Shown: piece by piece, positions 1-8,512 of the stretch
Layout of the letters: the number at the start of each line of letters is the position of its first letter
Numbering within the stretch: the stretch's first letter is position 1
NCBI RefSeq assembly: GCF_009769735.1
Contig: NZ_WSRO01000002.1
Location: forward strand, 4,972,001-5,036,000
DNA length: 64,000 nucleotides
Direction of reading: 5' to 3'
Source of the DNA: Streptomyces sp. BA2
GTDB lineage: Bacteria > Actinomycetota > Actinomycetes > Streptomycetales > Streptomycetaceae
The notes under the pieces: model-generated
Database searches by the model: none
Seen by the model: only the letters and a program-made list of their open reading frames with translations
Told to the model about the DNA's origin: nothing
Position numbers and translations under genes: made by a program

Positions 1-546
1 GTCGTGCCGCGCCTGGTGGACAGCCTGATCGGCTGCGGGATCTCGCTGGTGGCCGGATACTTGCTGTGGCCGGAGAGCTGGCACACGCGGATCGGTGACC
101 GCCTCGCGGACGCGGTGGCCGATACGGCGTCGTACGTCGAGAGCGCGTTCGGCACGGCGGTGGATGTGGCCGAGCGTGCGCGGATGCGGCGGGGCCTGTA
201 CCGGGACCTGTCCGTCATCCGCACGGAGTTCCAGCGCGCGCTCACGGAACCGCCCCCGATGGGGGCGCGGGCCGCGGCGTGGTGGCCGCTGGTGATCGCC
301 GTCGAACGAATCGTGGACGCGACTACCGCTGCGCGGGTGCGGATCCGCCATGGGGCGACGGAGCCGACCCTCACGGAGGTGGGGGAGGTGGCTCGCCAAC
401 TCCGTGAGTTGGCGGAGGGCTTGAGGGACTCCGAGACCCTGGAGGAGGTCTCGACGTCCTTCACGGGCCCCCAGGACAGCGTCCTGGAACCCCTGCGCCA
501 GGAGGTGGTGGCTGCGCGGGCGATTGCGTCGCCGGCGCGGGGGTGA
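1..546 (+). CDS. FUSC-family membrane protein, C-terminal fragment
   Basis: The gene is cut by the left window edge; the reading frame is open from base 1, so the true start lies outside. The visible 181 residues begin with a hydrophobic helix containing the signature LIGCGISLVAGYLLWPESW, followed by a long helical cytoplasmic tail. This is typical of the C-terminal half of FUSC/aromatic-acid-exporter-like proteins in Streptomyces. The family is thought to export small aromatic compounds, but the substrate here is unknown. The gene is followed by a dispersed-repeat region. Family assignment rests on the tail pattern only. Confidence 0.65.
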   Translation, partial: VVPRLVDSLIGCGISLVAGYLLWPESWHTRIGDRLADAVADTASYVESAFGTAVDVAERARMRRGLYRDLSVIRTEFQRALTEPPPMGARAAAWWPLVIAVERIVDATTAARVRIRHGATEPTLTEVGEVARQLRELAEGLRDSETLEEVSTSFTGPQDSVLEPLRQEVVAARAIASPARG

Positions 547-548
547 CA

Positions 549-741
549 CCTGGGGCTCCGCCCCAGACCCCGCTCCTCAAACGCCGGAGGGGCTAATTTT
601 CCCGCCCACCCACCCGATTGCCCCGCAGCTGAATCTTTTTCAGCCCGTCCGGCGTTTGAGGACGAACTCGGCGAAGCCGGTGATGACGGTCACCAAGGCC
701 CCCGCGCCGAGCGGGTTTTCGGGAAGGGGCGGGGTTGGGGA
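549..741. repeat. Dispersed intergenic repeat, copy 1
   Basis: This gene-free stretch between two convergent genes is made of blocks found elsewhere in the window. It holds a palindromic GGGGCTCCGCCCC block, a CGCCGGAGGGGCT arm (582-594) facing an AGCCCGTCCGGCG arm (642-654), and the block GTTTTCGGGAAGGGGCGGGG near the right end. The same blocks occur at 50.1-50.4 kb and 55.74-55.84 kb. The inner insert CCCGCCCACCCACCCGAT matches one arm of the hairpin at 63.4 kb. It probably acts as a bidirectional terminator for the flanking genes. Confidence 0.6.
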
Positions 742-2025
742 CTAAAGCGTTTCGAGGTCCACCGCGCGGGCCATCGCCGCATACCCCGCGTCATTGGGGT
801 GCAGGTGGTCCCCGCTGTCGTACTCGGGCGCAAGCCGCTCAGCATCCGCAGGATCCGCCAGAGCCCGGTCAAAGTCCACGTACGAGTCGTACTCCCCAGA
901 AGTCCGCACCCACTCGTTGAACTCATCACTCACCTTCGCGGCCCGCTCTCCGTAGTGATCCGAGCCCCCCAGCGGCAGCAAAGTAGCCCCCACCACCTTC
1001 ACCCCCTTCTCCTTCGCCGCCCGGATCAACTTCCGGTGCCCCGCGATGAGGTCCTCAGCGCTCACCTTCGGCGCGGGCTTGTAAGTGGGCGTATCGCTCT
1101 CGCTGAACCCGATGTCGTTCAGACCCTCAAGGACCACCACGGTCCCCACCCCCGGCAGATCCAGCGCGTCCCGCCCGAAGCGGGCGGTCCCCCTCTCCCC
1201 GTACCAGGCGGAGTCGTTGAGGACGAGGTTGCCGCCGATACCGGCATTCAGGACCGGCCGAGGCGACCCCGCCTTGGCCAGCCGCTCGGCGAGAGCGTCG
1301 GACCAGCGGCGGTTGAGGTCGGTGGAGGAGGCGAAGCCGTCGGTGATGGAGTCGCCGAAGAGGACGATGCCGCCGCCCCGGCGAGCACGGTCCCCCCTCA
1401 CGTCCACCCCCGACAGGAAGTACCAGGACTCCGTCGACTCACCGAACGCCCCCGCCCCGGCATCCGCGACATGATCCCCGTCCGCCCGGTAACTCGTCGC
1501 GAACGACTGCGCATGGAACGTGGCGGGCCCCGTCGTACGGGCGAGATGCAAGGTGACGGTGACCGACTCGAAGGGCTTGAGCCCCAAGCCCGCCTCATCA
1601 CTGGAGAGTTGGCCGTGCGCCGGGATCTCCACCGACCGCCTCCCCTCGAACGTGAGCCGCCGCACCGAGCCTTCCTCGACAGCGGCCCCGCCCCCCTTCT
1701 TCGTACGGGCGATGGTCGCCCCCGCGATGTGCAGCGGCGATGTCCCATACGCGTTGGAGAGCCGGATACGGGCTCTGTCCCCGCCCTCCGTGACGCGTAC
1801 GACCTGGCGCAGGGTCTGGCCGGAGAAGCCGTCCTCCGACCAGTTGGGCTTGAAGCCCGTGCTGGCCCGCTGCGGCGACGCGGCCCAGGCGGCGGCCCAG
1901 GCGGGGCCGGAAGACCCCGGGCCGGGCTTCGAGCCCGAGGCGTGAGCCCCCGTGACGGCGAGACCGGCCGTCAGGGCGAGCGCGGCAGCGGCGGCGACAG
2001 CGGAGTTGCGAGTGCGCGAAAGCAT
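742..2025 (-). CDS. Secreted SGNH/GDSL-family hydrolase
   Basis: Predicted exported esterase or lipase of 427 residues. The start was set at 2025 because a GGAG Shine-Dalgarno lies just upstream and the protein then begins with a normal signal peptide (MLSRTRNSAVAAAAALALTA) ending near AHASG. The SGNH blocks are visible: block I VLFGDSITDGFAS with the nucleophilic serine, block II NAGIGGN, block III VVLEGLNDIG, and block V DHLHPNDAGY with the catalytic Asp/His pair. About 190 residues of beta-rich sequence precede the catalytic domain, a layout seen in actinobacterial GDSL lipases. It is divergent from the LysR gene at 2177, which may control it. The substrate is unknown. Confidence 0.88.
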   Translation of the reverse strand: MLSRTRNSAVAAAAALALTAGLAVTGAHASGSKPGPGSSGPAWAAAWAASPQRASTGFKPNWSEDGFSGQTLRQVVRVTEGGDRARIRLSNAYGTSPLHIAGATIARTKKGGGAAVEEGSVRRLTFEGRRSVEIPAHGQLSSDEAGLGLKPFESVTVTLHLARTTGPATFHAQSFATSYRADGDHVADAGAGAFGESTESWYFLSGVDVRGDRARRGGGIVLFGDSITDGFASSTDLNRRWSDALAERLAKAGSPRPVLNAGIGGNLVLNDSAWYGERGTARFGRDALDLPGVGTVVVLEGLNDIGFSESDTPTYKPAPKVSAEDLIAGHRKLIRAAKEKGVKVVGATLLPLGGSDHYGERAAKVSDEFNEWVRTSGEYDSYVDFDRALADPADAERLAPEYDSGDHLHPNDAGYAAMARAVDLETL

Positions 2026-2176
2026 GGGAATCTCCGGGGAGTTGAGAGGATCGGTGGTCCCGTGAAGGGGACTCCTCCAAGATCCGCCCCCGCCCACCCC
2101 CGATCAACGGCGATCCATGAAACGATCGTTGCGCTCAGGCTTATCGATGCAGGTCAGGGACGGGGTGGGCAGCGAA

Positions 2177-3088
2177 ATGGAACGCCAGGAGCTGGAGACT
2201 TTCCTGACCCTCGCCGAAGAGCTCCACTTCGGCCGCACCGCCGAACGCCTCCTCCTCTCCCAGGCCCGCGTCAGCCAGACCGTGAAGAAGCTGGAGCGCA
2301 AGATCGGCGCCCCGCTCTTCGAGCGCACCAGCCGCAGGGTGCAGATGTCCCCGCTCGGCCGTCAGCTGTACGACGACCTGGCGCCCCTGCACCTGCGGAT
2401 GGAGGCCGCCGTCGCCCGTGCCAAGGACATGGCGCGCGGCGTCGAGGGCGAGTTGACCGTCGCCTTCCTCGGGTCAGGGGCCGGCTCGCTGACCTCCGCG
2501 ATCCTGGAGACGTTCCGCAGCCGCTGCCCGCGCTGCGACGTCCGGATGCGGGAGACCCAGGTCGGCGACCCGCTCGGCGCGCTGCGTGGCGGCGAGGCCG
2601 ACGTGCTGTTCACCTGCCTGCCCGTCGAGGAGCCGGACCTCACGGTCGGGCCCGTCGTCATCAACGAACCCCGCATGCTCGCCATGCCGCTCGGCCACCG
2701 CTTCGCCGGGCGCGAAAGCGTGTCCCTCGAAGAGTGCGCGGGCGAGACCTTCTTCGGCGCCGTGAACGGCGCTCCCGCCTACTGGTGGGACTTCCACATC
2801 CCGCCCCGCACCCCCAGCGGCCTCCCGATCCGCCGCGGCCAGTCCGTCGCCGGGTTCCAGGAGCTGATGACGCTGGTGGCCACCGGGCGGGGGGTGTCGC
2901 CGGTCGTCGCGTCAGTGGAGAAGTACTACTCGCGGCCCGACATCACCTTCGTACCCCTGAACGACGTCCCGTCGGCCGACGTCGCGCTGATCTGGCGCAC
3001 GGCCGCCGAGGGGACCCCCCGCATCGAGGCCTTCGTCCGCGCGGCGCGCGACACGGTAGCGGCGAACGGCGGTCCCGCCGCGTTCTAG
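2177..3088 (+). CDS. LysR-family transcriptional regulator
   Basis: 303-residue DNA-binding regulator. The N-terminal winged helix-turn-helix is clear (MERQELETFLTLAEELHFGR, then LLLSQARVSQTVKKLERKIG), and it is followed by a periplasmic-binding-protein-like effector domain. An upstream ATG at 2117 is in frame but would add 20 non-conserved residues, so the start at MERQEL is preferred. It is divergent from the secreted SGNH hydrolase, the usual LysR arrangement with a target gene. The inducer cannot be deduced. Confidence 0.87.
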   Translation: MERQELETFLTLAEELHFGRTAERLLLSQARVSQTVKKLERKIGAPLFERTSRRVQMSPLGRQLYDDLAPLHLRMEAAVARAKDMARGVEGELTVAFLGSGAGSLTSAILETFRSRCPRCDVRMRETQVGDPLGALRGGEADVLFTCLPVEEPDLTVGPVVINEPRMLAMPLGHRFAGRESVSLEECAGETFFGAVNGAPAYWWDFHIPPRTPSGLPIRRGQSVAGFQELMTLVATGRGVSPVVASVEKYYSRPDITFVPLNDVPSADVALIWRTAAEGTPRIEAFVRAARDTVAANGGPAAF

Positions 3089-3105
3089 GCGCGGCGCGGT
3101 ACAAG

Positions 3106-3744
3106 ATGCCGTGCGTGACCGCTGCCCTGACCTATTCCGCCGCATTCATCACCTTCTTCTCCGTCGTCGGGCCGCCCAAGGTGCTGCTCGCCTTCGGCGG
3201 CCTCGCGCAGAACCACCCGGTCCGCGAGCTGCGGATGATCGCCCTCGTGTCGTCCGGTGCCGCCGTCGTGGTCGGCCTGATCGCGGGCTTCACCGCGCCG
3301 TGGCTCCTTGAGCTCTTCCACATTTCCACGCCCGCGCTCCAGCTCGCGGGCGGCGTCATCTTCTTCATCTACGCCGTGGGGCTCGTCCTCGGCGTCCACC
3401 TCGGCTCGGACCGCGCGAACGTGGACGCGCCCGATCTCGTCAGCGGCGTACGCGAGTTGCTCATGCCGTACATCGTGAGTCCGCTCGCCATGACCGCCGT
3501 GCTGATCGAGGCGGCGGCCCGCGACACCTGGTCCTGGCGTTCCACGGTCGTCGGCGCGTACGTCGCCGTCATCGCCCTGGATCTGGTCTGCGTGGTCCTG
3601 CTCGCGCGCATCCTGAGGGGCACACATCACGCGACGGTCGAACTCCTCGGCAGGCTGCTGGGCCTGCTGCTCGCGGCGGTCGGCGTGGACCTGGTCCTGG
3701 ACGGGCTCGCGTCACTGGGAGTGCCGGGTCTGGACCGCATCTGA
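3106..3744 (+). CDS. MarC-family integral membrane protein
   Basis: 212 residues with about six hydrophobic segments and the MarC/UPF0056 pattern: an N-terminal AAFITFFSVVGPPKVLLAF segment and a central MPYIVSPLAMTAVLIEAAA segment. The family is widespread in bacteria without an established transport substrate. The ATG at 3106 is used; an in-frame GTG at 3115 is equally possible because neither has a strong ribosome site. Its 3' end overlaps the convergent CLC gene by about 33 bases, so the two transcripts overlap at their tails. Confidence 0.78.
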   Translation: MPCVTAALTYSAAFITFFSVVGPPKVLLAFGGLAQNHPVRELRMIALVSSGAAVVVGLIAGFTAPWLLELFHISTPALQLAGGVIFFIYAVGLVLGVHLGSDRANVDAPDLVSGVRELLMPYIVSPLAMTAVLIEAAARDTWSWRSTVVGAYVAVIALDLVCVVLLARILRGTHHATVELLGRLLGLLLAAVGVDLVLDGLASLGVPGLDRI

Positions 3745-5025
3745 CGCGTCGTCCGATGCGGTCTCCTTGATCAGCATCTCCGGGCGCCCCGTCACCAACA
3801 GCCAGGCGGGCAGCGCCGCGACGCACAGGACCGGCAGCAGAGCGAGGTCCATCACCACGACCGCCGCCGTGAACAGGCTCAGCCAGCCCTGCCGCGTCGT
3901 GGCGAGCAGCAAGCCGAGGATGGCGCAGGTGATCCCCAGGGCGGGCGGCACCGAGTCGACGAGGGCGTGCGCGAGCATGCCGAGCGCCACGCCCACGAAG
4001 ACCGCGGGGAAGATCCGCCCGCCCCGGAAGCCGCAGGTGGCGGCCACGCAGAGCGCGAGCAGCTTGACCAGGGCGAGCAGCAGCAGGTTGCCCGCGTCGT
4101 GGTCGGCGCCCTCCGCCGTCAGCTCCTTCACCTCCTCCAGGCCCTTGAAGAGCGTGAGGTGGCCGCCGAGCGCGCCCAGGACGCCGAGCACGAGACCGCC
4201 CACCGTCAGCATCAGTACGGGATGCGCGAGCTGGCGGAAGGCGCGGTGGAGGTACGGGAAGGCGTACACGGCGCACAGCCCGATGGCGGCCGCCGCCGTG
4301 CTGACGACCATGGCGGAGAGGATGTCGCCCCAGTGCGGCCCGTCGTAGGCCTCGACGTCGATCTGGAACGTCGGGTGCGCGACGAGCACCGTGGTCAGCG
4401 CCCCCGCGCCCGCCGCGACCAGCGGCGCGAACAGCCGGTCCCACAGGGGGCGCGGGTCGGCGCCGATCACGATCTCGGAGAGGACGAGCGCCGCAGCGAC
4501 CGGCGTACCGAAGAGGGCGCCGATGGTCCCCGCGGCGGCGAGCATCACCCAGTCCGTGGCGGGGGTGCGGGGCATGGCCTTCATGCCGAGCGTGTAGGCG
4601 AGGGCGATGTTGATGGCCGTGATCGGGTTCTCCGGGCCGAGGCTGACGCCGCCCGCGAGCCCCACGACCACGGCGAGCGCGAGGCCGGGGAGCACCCGGA
4701 CCGGCAGCGGCGGATCGACGAGGCCGAGCGTCGCGGGGTCGGGCCCGGCGTGCCCGGGGACCTTCCACACGATCAGCCCGACGACGAACCCCGCCGCGGT
4801 GAGCACGCCGATGATCCACCCCACCGACGTGCCCGAGACCCCGACCGCGTCCGGCAACGCGTCCCACAGCAGATCCTGCAACCGCTCGGCGACGAAGCTG
4901 AGCAGCAGCAGGATCAGGCTGGACCCGACGCCGATGAGCAGGGCGGGCACGACGAGCGGCAGCAGGGCACGGGCCTGCGGCGTCCAGAGGGAGGGCCCGT
5001 TGCCGGACGTGGACGTGTCGGTCAT
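3712..5025 (-). CDS. YfeO-like CLC-family ion channel/transporter
   Basis: 437-residue polytopic membrane protein. It follows the E. coli YfeO subfamily of CLC proteins closely: HAGPDPA, AGGVSLGPENPITAINIAL, GTIGALFGTPVAAALV, GFRGGRIFPAVFVGVALG. The canonical CLC selectivity motif G(K/R)EGP is replaced by SLGPENP, as in YfeO, so chloride selectivity should not be assumed. The start at 5025 has a strong GGAGGG ribosome site; a longer reading to 5193 has a non-conserved proline/arginine-rich prefix. Convergent overlap with the MarC gene. Confidence 0.85.
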   Translation of the reverse strand: MTDTSTSGNGPSLWTPQARALLPLVVPALLIGVGSSLILLLLSFVAERLQDLLWDALPDAVGVSGTSVGWIIGVLTAAGFVVGLIVWKVPGHAGPDPATLGLVDPPLPVRVLPGLALAVVVGLAGGVSLGPENPITAINIALAYTLGMKAMPRTPATDWVMLAAAGTIGALFGTPVAAALVLSEIVIGADPRPLWDRLFAPLVAAGAGALTTVLVAHPTFQIDVEAYDGPHWGDILSAMVVSTAAAAIGLCAVYAFPYLHRAFRQLAHPVLMLTVGGLVLGVLGALGGHLTLFKGLEEVKELTAEGADHDAGNLLLLALVKLLALCVAATCGFRGGRIFPAVFVGVALGMLAHALVDSVPPALGITCAILGLLLATTRQGWLSLFTAAVVVMDLALLPVLCVAALPAWLLVTGRPEMLIKETASDDASDAVQTRHSQ

Positions 5026-5059
5026 GGGCCCTCCGGGTCGGCTCCCGCCTCGCGGTCGG

Positions 5060-5605
5060 TCAGACGGTGGGAGGCGGAGTCCGGCCCGGACCGCCGGGGG
5101 GACCGGGGTCGGCACCCGCGGAGCCCTCGGCGAACGGGCCGGGACCGCTGGAGGTCTTACGAGGCTCCCAGCCGCCCCCTGCCCCGGCGTCACGGCGGGC
5201 GTCGCGGTCCGGGTGGTCCGTGCACAGCGCCCAGATGACGAAGATGCCGATCGCGATCGCGATCAGTGCCCAGATCGGCTGGTACGGCAGCCACATGAAG
5301 TGCAGGACGACGGAGATCGAGGCGAGCGCGACACCGCACGCCTTGGCCCAGGTCGCGCCCTTGAGGATGCCGTATCCGGTGACCGCGACGAGGATGCCGA
5401 GGATCAGATGGATCCAGCCCCACGTGGTGAGGTTGAACTTGTAGACGTAGTCCCCGATGCGTGCGTAGACGTCGTCCTTGGCGATGCCCGCGATGCCTTC
5501 GAGGATGCCGAGGATGCCGCTGACCAGCATCAGGACACCCGCGAACATCGTGCCGCCCGACGCCCAGGGGCTTGCGCCCCGCGGGTTGCTCGCTCCGCTG
5601 CTCAT
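5060..5605 (-). CDS. Small four-helix membrane protein (DUF7144-like)
   Basis: 181 residues starting at MSSGASNPRG. Four hydrophobic segments are visible: GGTMFAGVLMLVSGILGILE, TTWGWIHLILGILVAVTGYG, ACGVALASISVVLHFMWLPY and WALIAIAIGIFVIWAL. A hydrophilic proline/glycine-rich C-terminal tail follows. This matches a Streptomyces family of small membrane proteins with no assigned biochemical role. An AAAGGG ribosome site precedes 5605. It lies just upstream of the CLC gene on the same strand, with about 35 bases between them, so the two may be co-transcribed. Confidence 0.75.
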   Translation of the reverse strand: MSSGASNPRGASPWASGGTMFAGVLMLVSGILGILEGIAGIAKDDVYARIGDYVYKFNLTTWGWIHLILGILVAVTGYGILKGATWAKACGVALASISVVLHFMWLPYQPIWALIAIAIGIFVIWALCTDHPDRDARRDAGAGGGWEPRKTSSGPGPFAEGSAGADPGPPGGPGRTPPPTV

Positions 5606-5673
5606 GGGCACCCTTTCTTCGTCGTTCAGGAGTTCACAGCGTGTGACACCCCCGGGGGGCCACGCGAGCGGAC

Positions 5674-6132
5674 TTAGACCGAACGGGTGGCCCCCGGCGG
5701 CCCCAACTGCCCCGACTCCTTGGCATCGCACTCGAACCAGGCGGTCTTGCCGCTGCCGTCCGCCCGCGGCTCGTACCCCCAGCGATCGGTGACGGCCGCG
5801 ACGATGAGCAGCCCGCGCCCGCCCTCGGCCAGTTCCTCGCCACTGCCCTGCCTGGGCAGCAGGGGACACGTGTCCGCGACCTCGACCCGCAGGCTCCGGG
5901 GGCGACGCAGGATGAGGAGCTCACAGCGGCGGTCCGGTACGTGGCGTACGACGTTGGTGACGAGTTCGGTGAGGGCCAGCTCGGCGCAGTCGCGCAGCTC
6001 GCCCATGCCCCAACTCCCCAGGTAGGCCCGGAGGATGAACCGCAGATGCCGTACGGAGTGCTCACCGAGCGTGAGGCTCATCCGGTACGCCCCGCGAACG
6101 GGCAGGGGCGGTGGGGGAGTTACGTGATTCAT
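5674..6132 (-). CDS. RsbW-like ATP-binding regulatory protein
   Basis: 152-residue GHKL/HATPase protein of the anti-sigma-factor type. The N box is ELALTELVTNVVRHV, and the G-box region is GEELAEGGRGLLIVAAVTDRWGYEP followed by KTAWFEC. Streptomyces carry dozens of these stand-alone ATPases, usually beside Scr1-type regulators and DUF397 proteins, as here where it is divergent from 6218. They are presumed to be serine-kinase/anti-sigma-like switches, but the partner is unknown. An internal ATG (MSLTLGEHSV) could be the true start. Confidence 0.8.
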   Translation of the reverse strand: MNHVTPPPPLPVRGAYRMSLTLGEHSVRHLRFILRAYLGSWGMGELRDCAELALTELVTNVVRHVPDRRCELLILRRPRSLRVEVADTCPLLPRQGSGEELAEGGRGLLIVAAVTDRWGYEPRADGSGKTAWFECDAKESGQLGPPGATRSV

Positions 6133-6217
6133 GTCACCAGCGTGGAGTTGGCTGGTTACGCTGGGCTACGAGTTGAACTGAACGCCGCGAGGCGTTGGTT
6201 ATGGGGGTGCCCCACGC

Positions 6218-7066
6218 ATGGTCAACATCCGCGACCTCGACCCCAGCGCGTCACCGCTGGACTACTACGGCTCGGAACTGCGGCGCCTGCGCGAGGCTGC
6301 GGGCCTGAAGCAGGGCCAGTTGGGCGGGATCATCTTCTGTACGGGCTCGCTGGTGGGCCAGATCGAGACAGCGAAGAAGGTGCCGACGAGGGATTTCTCC
6401 GAGCGGGTGGATGCGGCGCTGGGGACTGACGGGGTGTTTTCGCGGTTGGTGGGGCTGGTTCTTAAGAGTCAGCTGCCGACGTGGTTCCAGGCGTTTGCGG
6501 AGATGGAGGCGAAGGCTGCGTTCATCTCCACCTATCAGTGCCAGTTGGTGTACGGGCTGTTGCAGACCGAGGAGTACGCGCGGGCCTTGCTCGGCGTGGA
6601 CCATCCCCACAAGGCTGCCGAGTTGGTGGCGGCTCGTCTGGAGCGGCAGCGCATATTGAAGCGGGACAACGCGCCCGCGCTGTGGGTGGTCCTGGGCGAG
6701 GGCGTGCTGAGGCAGGAGGTCGGCGGCCGCGAGGTCATGCGAAACCAACTGACGCGGCTGTCGAGTTTCCAAGAACACCCGTGGGTGCAGATCCAGGTAC
6801 TGCCGTTCTCGGTGGGCCAACACACCGGGATGATGGGCTCGTTCACGATGTTGCGCTTCGACGATGACCCGGACGTGTTCTACACCGAGAGCTATGACTC
6901 AGGCCGTATGACTGCCAATCCGCAAGTGATCAGGGAGCGTTCGGTCGGCTACGCTCGATTGCAAAGCTGTGCTCTCTCGACGGAGAGCTCGGCGGAGCTG
7001 ATCGCTCGTGTGATGGAGGAACGCTATGGGCACGACGCACCAACTGGCGGGCGCACGGTGGCGTAG
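6218..7066 (+). CDS. Scr1-type XRE regulator (HTH + DUF5753)
   Basis: 282 residues. The N-terminal Cro/C1-type helix-turn-helix (about residues 15-60) reads ELRRLREAAGLKQGQLGG ... GSLVGQIETAKKVPTRDF. The remaining ~190 residues form the DUF5753 ligand-like domain with the hallmarks WFQAFAEMEAKA, LQTEEYARALL and IQVLPFSVGQHTGMMGSF. Such proteins act with small DUF397 partners. The next gene is a DUF397 protein whose start lies 41 bases inside this gene, so translation is probably coupled. Confidence 0.87.
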   Translation: MVNIRDLDPSASPLDYYGSELRRLREAAGLKQGQLGGIIFCTGSLVGQIETAKKVPTRDFSERVDAALGTDGVFSRLVGLVLKSQLPTWFQAFAEMEAKAAFISTYQCQLVYGLLQTEEYARALLGVDHPHKAAELVAARLERQRILKRDNAPALWVVLGEGVLRQEVGGREVMRNQLTRLSSFQEHPWVQIQVLPFSVGQHTGMMGSFTMLRFDDDPDVFYTESYDSGRMTANPQVIRERSVGYARLQSCALSTESSAELIARVMEERYGHDAPTGGRTVA

Positions 7067-7310
7067 GTCTTCGTACAGCGGAACCTCTGGCGGCGAATGC
7101 ATCGAGTGCGCCCCCCTAAACGGCACCGCATGGCGCAAGTCGTCCTACAGCTCGGACACCGGCGGGGAGTGCATCGAATTCGCCCCCCGCGAAGGCGGCC
7201 TAGCTCTCCGCGACAGCAAGAACCCCGAAGGCCCCGTCTTCACCATCTCCCCCGGCGCCTTCGCCCGCTTCGTGCGGGCTGCTGCTGACGGCGGGCTGAC
7301 CGCGCCCTGA
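7026..7310 (+). CDS. DUF397 protein with duplicated core motif
   Basis: 94 residues. DUF397 proteins normally carry one W(R/K)(K/R)SSYS...GECIE(V/F)AP core; this one carries two, at about residues 11-29 (WRRSSYSGTSGGECIECAP) and 36-54 (WRKSSYSSDTGGECIEFAP). Only the second is followed by the usual RDSKNPEGPVFTISPGAFARF tail. A GGAGGAACGCT ribosome site precedes ATG 7026. The gene starts inside the upstream regulator, which supports co-function as an Scr2-like partner. The extra motif looks like an internal duplication. Confidence 0.85.
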   Translation: MGTTHQLAGARWRRSSYSGTSGGECIECAPLNGTAWRKSSYSSDTGGECIEFAPREGGLALRDSKNPEGPVFTISPGAFARFVRAAADGGLTAP

Positions 7311-7324
7311 AGCCGCAGCGGGAG

Positions 7325-8278
7325 CTACCCCGCAGCCCCCACCGCCCGGGTGATCTCCGCGGCCATGCGGCGGATCCCGGGCGAACGGGCCGGGCAGGGA
7401 CGGGGCTTGGCCGTGGTCGGCGCCAGGCAGAAGTGCAGGTAGTCGTCACCGCGGTGCAGCGCGGTACGACCACTGCCCGGCTCCGTGCAGTAGGACGCGT
7501 GCTCCCGCTCGTAAGACGTGCACGGCAGCTTCTCCACCCACGTGTACCGATCCGCCGCCGGGGCGACCACGCGCCCCGCGTCGGCGATGAGCCCATCCGA
7601 TGCGGCCGCCTGCGCCTCGTAGATTCCGTTGACGCGCCGCACGCGGTCGGGCGTGATCGGGTCGGGGCCCTGGAGGACCCACACGATCCGAGGCCGGTCG
7701 GCTTCGGAGCCACCCGCATCGTGGATCTGCGAGGCCAGCGCCTTCGCGTCGGCGGCGTACCGGTCGAAGTACTTCTGCCGCTGCTTGTCGTACGTGATGC
7801 CGTCCATGCAGGGCGTGTAGCCCCACGCGTTGCCCCAGAACTGGAGGACCACATAGTCGGGCCGCTGGTCGCGGACCAGCGCGGCGGCCTTGTCCTTGTC
7901 GGGGACGAGGGAGTCCTTGCCGGTGTCGTCGAGGTAGTCGCAGAGGGTGGTGCCGGAGTAGGGCGCGCTGCGGTAGCGGGCGCCCAGGTCGGCGCGGAGG
8001 AGGTCGCCGAGGACGGTCTGGTTCTCCATTGCGAGAGAATCCCCGAGGTAGAGGACCTTGGGGGCTTTTTTCTGGGAATTTTCTGCGACGCGCTGGCGGG
8101 TGGTCGAAGACGGCGCCGAGGCGGAGGGCTCGGAGGAGGACTCGGCGGAGGGCTTCTCCCGCGCGGCGGTGGGGGTATCCGGGACGTCGGCCGATGTACC
8201 CCCCGAGCCCGGGTCGCCGCACGCCCCGAGGAGCAGCACAGCGGCCAGCAGCACCCCACCGACCCACGGCTTGCGCAT
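7325..8278 (-). CDS. SGNH-family lipoprotein (cell-surface acyl hydrolase-like)
   Basis: 317 residues. The N-terminus is a lipoprotein signal (MRKPWVGGVLLAAVLLLGAC with cysteine 20), followed by a low-complexity Ser/Thr/Pro linker to about residue 70. Then comes an SGNH-type domain with KVLYLGDSLAMENQT (nucleophile serine), YVVLQFWGNAW and, near the end, HRGDDYLHFCLA. It resembles the SGNH domains linked to acyltransferases in cell-envelope modification. It is convergent with the DUF397 gene, 14 bases apart. The substrate is unknown. Confidence 0.78.
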   Translation of the reverse strand: MRKPWVGGVLLAAVLLLGACGDPGSGGTSADVPDTPTAAREKPSAESSSEPSASAPSSTTRQRVAENSQKKAPKVLYLGDSLAMENQTVLGDLLRADLGARYRSAPYSGTTLCDYLDDTGKDSLVPDKDKAAALVRDQRPDYVVLQFWGNAWGYTPCMDGITYDKQRQKYFDRYAADAKALASQIHDAGGSEADRPRIVWVLQGPDPITPDRVRRVNGIYEAQAAASDGLIADAGRVVAPAADRYTWVEKLPCTSYEREHASYCTEPGSGRTALHRGDDYLHFCLAPTTAKPRPCPARSPGIRRMAAEITRAVGAAG

Positions 8279-8512
8279 ACGTCAACTCCCGTCCAGGCAA
8301 CCGAAAGAGCCCCTTAGGCAAGCACAGTCGCGCTCTCGTGAGAAGACAGCGGGTGGCGCTCCCGGGCCGCTTCCGACCCCGCATTACCCCGGACGTAATC
8401 GACCCGATCCGGCCCACACGGCAAGCTCAAGTCATCGAAGGAACACCCCCGATGACCGATGACCGGTGATCGATGACCGAGCCGAGCTACCGAGCCGCAG
8501 GAGGCACCCGCC
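8279..8512. other. Intergenic region between divergent genes
   Basis: 234 bases between the SGNH lipoprotein (minus) and the SnoaL-like gene (plus). It contains a short inverted repeat ATTAC-N7-GTAAT at 8383-8399 and a cluster of GATGACC repeats at about 8451-8482 just upstream of the SnoaL-like gene. An AGGAGG ribosome site precedes 8513. No open frame with convincing coding character was seen. Confidence 0.4.

Noticed and set aside
799..3105. Very long plus-strand open frame across the SGNH hydrolase and LysR genes
   Set aside because: It is antisense to a clear secreted hydrolase and out of frame with LysR. Its Arg/Pro/Gly-rich translation has no domain. Only its last part (from 3106) is real, as the MarC gene.
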